DNA from: Roseomonas sp. HF4
GTDB taxonomy: Bacteria > Pseudomonadota > Alphaproteobacteria > Acetobacterales > Acetobacteraceae
Reading direction: 5' to 3'
Length of the DNA: 64,000 nucleotides
Assembly (NCBI RefSeq): GCF_005222755.1
Contig: NZ_STGD01000002.1
Span: 434,001-498,000, forward strand
Part shown: positions 60,974 through 64,000 of the stretch, piece after piece
Layout of the letters: each line of letters begins with the position of its first letter
Position numbering within the stretch: the stretch's first letter is position 1
Notes under the pieces: model-generated
The model's input: the letters and a program-made list of their open reading frames with translations, nothing else
What the model was told of the DNA's origin: nothing
The model's database searches: none
Program-made: the position numbers and the translations under genes

Positions 60974-61939
60974 TCAATCCGCGCGGATGTTGTTCGCCCG
61001 TACCACCTCGCCCCACTTCGCCACTTCCCGCGTCAGGAAGGCGCCGAATTCCGCGGGCGTGGAGGCGATCAGGCGTGCCTGCTGCACGTCCTGCATCGTC
61101 GTGCGCACGCGGTCCTCGTTCAGCGATTCGCGCAGCGCCGCGTTCATGCGCGCCACGGCCTCGGCCGGCGTGCCGTGCGGCGCGAGCACGCCCCACCAGG
61201 CCTCGGCCTCCAGGCCGTCGATGCCGGCCTGGCCCACGGTCGGGAGGTCGGACAGCGCGGGCAGTCGCTCGGGGCCGAACTGCGCGAAGATGCGCAGCGT
61301 GCCGCCGCGCGCATGCGGGTTCACCACGGCGGCCGAGCCGATCATCATGTCGGTGTGCCCCGCCACCGTGTCGTTCACGGCCAGCCCGCCGCTGCGATAG
61401 GGCAGGTGCGCCATGCGGATACCCGCCTTGCCCTGCAGCAGCGTCATGGTCAGGTGGCCGATCGTGCCGTTGCCGGTGGATGCGAAGGACACTGCCTCCG
61501 GCCGCGCCTTCGCGGCGTTCACTACGTCGGCGATCGCGCGGAAGGGCTTGTCCGGCTTGCAGGCCAGCACATACGGCGCGCCGCCGATCAGCATGACGGG
61601 ATCCAGGTCGCGGTCCGGGTCGAAGGGCAGTTGCGGCAGCAGCGCCTTCAGCGTCGCGTGGCTGTCGAAGGTGAGCAGCCAGGTCAGGCCGTCCGGCCGC
61701 GCCTTGGCGGCGGCATCGGTGCCGATCGAGCCCGCAGCGCCGCCGCGGTTCTCGACCACCACCGGCGCGCCGAGGCGCTGCGTCAGGCCGGGTGCCACGA
61801 GGCGTGCGACGGCATCCGTCGAGCCGCCCGGCGCGAAGGGCACGATGATGCGGATGGGCGCGCCCTGGGCACGAAGCGCCGGCGCGGCAAGTGTCGCGGC
61901 GGCCGCGCCGAGCGCGAGGCGGCGGGTCAGTTTGGTCAT
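60974..61939 (-). CDS. Tripartite-tricarboxylate-type substrate-binding protein (Bug/TctC family)
   Basis: 321 aa with a Tat-like or Sec signal (TKLTRRLALGAAAATLAAPALRA), then the family motif IRIIVPFAPGGSTDAVAR and GDxxTG-like SNGxGxxGH (FASTGNGTIGHLTM). Periplasmic binding of carboxylates or related small acids. ATG at 61937-61939 with GGGAGA upstream. There is no nearby tctA/tctB permease. Such orphan Bug proteins are typical of this bacterial group and often scan for substrates of adjacent enzymes. Confidence 0.88.
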   Translation of the reverse strand: MTKLTRRLALGAAAATLAAPALRAQGAPIRIIVPFAPGGSTDAVARLVAPGLTQRLGAPVVVENRGGAAGSIGTDAAAKARPDGLTWLLTFDSHATLKALLPQLPFDPDRDLDPVMLIGGAPYVLACKPDKPFRAIADVVNAAKARPEAVSFASTGNGTIGHLTMTLLQGKAGIRMAHLPYRSGGLAVNDTVAGHTDMMIGSAAVVNPHARGGTLRIFAQFGPERLPALSDLPTVGQAGIDGLEAEAWWGVLAPHGTPAEAVARMNAALRESLNEDRVRTTMQDVQQARLIASTPAEFGAFLTREVAKWGEVVRANNIRAD

Positions 61940-62011
61940 TGGGCGTTCTCCCGGTTTCGACGCCGGGAGTGATGCGACCACGGCGCCGGGCAGGCAAGCC
62001 CTTCGGACGGC

Positions 62012-62974
62012 TCAGCCTGCGTCGGCAAGGTCGAGCACGCTCGGGTGGAACAGCGCCTCCGGCGCGATGGGCTGCGCCGCCAGGCCGTCGGCCACCGCGA
62101 AGCGGATCATGGCCGCGATCTCGTCGCGGTTGCGCGCAAAGCCGTAGGGCCACGGATTGCCGCCCATGACCGCGATCTGCGCCTCAGCCGCAGCCGCGAT
62201 CCATGGCAGCGAGACGCGCAGCACGTTGACCAGCCGCAGTTCCGCGAGCGACGCCGCCTTGGCCGCGGCGAAGGCGCGGAACAATTCGACCGGCAGCCAG
62301 GGATGGCGTTCCGCCACGTCCTTGCGCACCGCCAGGCAATGCATGATCGGGAAGAAGCCGGAGGCGCCGAACCAGGCCTGTTCCTCGGCCCGGTAATCGG
62401 GCCAGAGGCGGTCCACCGGCGCGCTGCGGTCGCGCAGGCAGGCAGGCGGGCGCGGCGCGATCAGCGCGTCGATCTCGCCGGCGGCCAGCGCGGCCTCGAG
62501 GTCGCGGCCCGCGGGCTTTACGTCGAAATCCTCCGGCAGGGTGATCGCCACGCGCTCGCCCCCCGTGCGCCAGGCGATGCCCTTCGTGTCGACGCCGTAG
62601 TGTTCACGCAGGATGCCGCGCATCCATAATGCCGCTGTCTGCTGGTATTCCGGCAGGCCGATGGTGCGTCCCGCGAGGTCGGCGGCCGTGCGGATGTCGC
62701 GGTCGGTGCGGATGTAGACCGCCGAATGGCGGAAGGCGCGCGACAGGAACACCGGCACGCCGACATAAGGGCTGTCGCCGCGGATCGTCGTCAGGATGTG
62801 GCTGCTGAACGAGAGTTCCGTGACGTCGAAGGCGCGGTCGCGCAGCGCGCGGCGGAAGATGTCCTCGGGTTCGCCCGGCAGGAAGGTGATGTCGCAGCCG
62901 GGCACGCGGAAGCGCCCGTCCATCAGCGGGCGCGTGCGGTCGGAGGATGTGCAGGCGAGGGTGAGCGGAATCAT
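62012..62974 (-). CDS. Substrate-binding-like protein related to 4,5-dihydroxyphthalate decarboxylase
   Basis: 320 aa without an obvious signal peptide; begins MIPLTLACTSSDRTRPLMDG, a segment shared with proteins annotated as 4,5-dihydroxyphthalate decarboxylase/ABC transporter substrate-binding protein. Internal segments DVTELSFSSHILTTIRGDSP and DLAGRTIGLPEYQQTAALWM have the periplasmic-binding fold pattern. Enzymatic role unproven. Its start overlaps the Mo-hydroxylase stop (ATGA), so they are coupled and probably act on the same substrate. Confidence 0.78.
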   Translation of the reverse strand: MIPLTLACTSSDRTRPLMDGRFRVPGCDITFLPGEPEDIFRRALRDRAFDVTELSFSSHILTTIRGDSPYVGVPVFLSRAFRHSAVYIRTDRDIRTAADLAGRTIGLPEYQQTAALWMRGILREHYGVDTKGIAWRTGGERVAITLPEDFDVKPAGRDLEAALAAGEIDALIAPRPPACLRDRSAPVDRLWPDYRAEEQAWFGASGFFPIMHCLAVRKDVAERHPWLPVELFRAFAAAKAASLAELRLVNVLRVSLPWIAAAAEAQIAVMGGNPWPYGFARNRDEIAAMIRFAVADGLAAQPIAPEALFHPSVLDLADAG

Positions 62975-64000
62975 GAGGCGGCGAGGTTTTCCGGCGTGAA
63001 GGGCATGGCGCGCGGGCGGATGCCGAGCGCGTCGTGGATGGCGTTGGCGATGGCGGCGATGGCGGGCGCGAGCGACGCCTCCCCCGCCCCGAGCGGCGGC
63101 TGGTCCGGCCGGGCGATCAGCCGCGTCTCGACCGCCGGGACCTCGGAAAAGCGAAGGATCGGGTAGGTCTCCCAGTCGTCGGAGGTGACCGCGCGGGCGT
63201 TGAAGGCGACCTGTTCCATCAGCGCCATCGACACGCCGTGGATGGCGCCGCCCTCGTACTGGTTGGCGACACCGTCGGGGTTGATCGCCTCCCCCACATC
63301 GGCGGCGATCCAGAGGCGGCGGCAGAAGACGCGGTCCAGCGCCTCGATCTCGGCCGCGACGGCGCAGTAGGCCCCGGTGTTCTTGTAGCGCGCATAGGCG
63401 AGGCCGAGGCCGAAGCCCTCCCGCTTCGCACGCCCGCGCCAGCCGCACATCTGCGCGGCCGCCGCCAGCACGTCGCGCCCGCGGGGGTCATCCAGGTGGC
63501 GCAGCCGGAAGTCGAGCGCGTCCTCGCCGGCCATCTGCGCCAACTCGTCCATGACGGATTCGATCGCAAAGACATTCGCAGGCGCGCCGAGGCCGCGCAG
63601 CGCCGAGACCCGCAGCGGCATCCCGGCCAGCCGCTTCACGCCGACATGCAGGCGCGGCATGCGATAGGCCGGCACCGCATTGCGCTGCGCGCCGCCGCCC
63701 GAGGCCAGCGGCGGGTTCAGCGCATTCGGGATCTCGCGCGGCGGGTCCATGTATTCGACGGCCAGCAGCGTCGGCATCGCGCCGCGCCCGGGGCGGGAGG
63801 AATGGCCGTGGCTGATGACCTCCTCCCGCCAGTCGGAGATGTTGCCCGCCGCGTCGAGCGACGCCTCGATGTCCACGAGCATCGCGGAGGAGACCGGCCC
63901 CCAGCCGAGTTCCTCGGCGCGCGACCAGAGCACGCGCACCGGTCGCCCGGGTGCGGCGCGGGCGGCGAGCGCGGCGTCCAGCGCCACGTCGTCCGCCCCG
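62971..64000 (-). CDS. Molybdenum hydroxylase large subunit (xanthine dehydrogenase family), C-terminal part, cut by right edge
   Basis: 343 visible residues of the C-terminal half of a molybdopterin-binding aldehyde/xanthine dehydrogenase-like large subunit. Visible: RVLWSREE-like RVLWSRAEELG, NPPLASGGGAQRNAVPAYRM, LRGLGAPANVFAIESVMDEL, and PLGAGEASLAPAIAAIANAI. The last has the catalytic Glu in GAGEAS, as in isoquinoline 1-oxidoreductase/XDH families. The frame stays open to base 64000, so the start lies beyond the window. The substrate (N-heteroaromatic or aldehyde) is unknown. Confidence 0.88.
   Translation of the reverse strand, partial: GADDVALDAALAARAAPGRPVRVLWSRAEELGWGPVSSAMLVDIEASLDAAGNISDWREEVISHGHSSRPGRGAMPTLLAVEYMDPPREIPNALNPPLASGGGAQRNAVPAYRMPRLHVGVKRLAGMPLRVSALRGLGAPANVFAIESVMDELAQMAGEDALDFRLRHLDDPRGRDVLAAAAQMCGWRGRAKREGFGLGLAYARYKNTGAYCAVAAEIEALDRVFCRRLWIAADVGEAINPDGVANQYEGGAIHGVSMALMEQVAFNARAVTSDDWETYPILRFSEVPAVETRLIARPDQPPLGAGEASLAPAIAAIANAIHDALGIRPRAMPFTPENLAAS

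Overview
The window is high-GC alphaproteobacterial DNA. About the first 34 kb is one half of a purple-bacterial photosynthesis gene cluster (PGC), and the rest is mostly chromosomal housekeeping genes. Gene content, the gatCAB and ruvX-pyrB-pyrC-plsY-dprA-topA-rnr-rpmG order, and a Bug/TctC-type binding protein suggest a phototrophic Acetobacteraceae (Roseomonas/Rhodopila-like). That taxonomic call is inference.

PGC, 1-34 kb. Two long minus-strand blocks come first: bchE-bchJ-crtE-crtF (crtF runs off the left edge), and bchF-bchN-bchB-bchH-bchL-bchM-lhaA-puhA-puhB-puhC-orf106-acsF-puhE-hemA-bchI-bchD-bchO-DUF3422-crtB. Most junctions in the second block are ATGA, GTGA or TGATG overlaps, or gaps of a few bases, so it reads as a superoperon from 25.55 kb to 3.6 kb. 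Divergent from bchF, on the plus strand, are ppaA(aerR)-ppsR-bchG-bch2-bchP-hemC. After them come two small minus-strand genes of unknown function (orf139 and orf87) and a plus-strand cytochrome c2-like gene. Together these supply ALA (hemA) and hydroxymethylbilane (hemC), Mg chelation (bchHID), methylation (bchM), both oxygen-dependent (acsF) and oxygen-independent (bchE) ring closure, dark protochlorophyllide reduction (bchLNB), 3-vinyl hydration (bchF), phytylation and reduction (bchG, bchP), early carotenoid synthesis (crtE, crtB), the reaction-centre H subunit with assembly factors (puhABCE, lhaA, bch2), and redox/B12 regulation (ppsR/ppaA). The puf operon, bchCXYZ and crtI/C/D are not in the window.

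Regulation. PpsR/CrtJ-type boxes (TGT-N12-ACA or one-base variants), mostly paired, lie upstream of crtE, upstream of bchE (8 bp apart) and between bchF and ppaA. A perfect palindrome lies 29 bp upstream of orf139. This last site predicts that an unrecognised small gene belongs to the PpsR regulon and is the most interesting lead here.

34-64 kb. An FMN-dependent hydroxy-acid dehydrogenase, an MFS transporter, an SDR, tRNA-Ser(GCU), a nu-class-like GST and an AI-2E family protein lead into gatB-gatA-gatC. Next, on the plus strand, is a dense operon: ruvX-pyrB-GNAT-TPR/sulfotransferase-like-pyrC(pseudo-enzyme)-plsY, then dprA-topA-rnr-S41 peptidase, then rpmG with its own promoter. The remainder holds a PleD-like diguanylate cyclase, a phospholipid N-methyltransferase-like gene, a VOC protein, a second nu-class GST, a phosphonate-type hexapeptide acyltransferase, a structured intergenic element, and a minus-strand group: a Mo-hydroxylase large subunit (truncated by the right edge), a periplasmic-binding-like protein and a TctC-family protein. 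No insertion sequence, CRISPR array, rRNA or prophage was seen.
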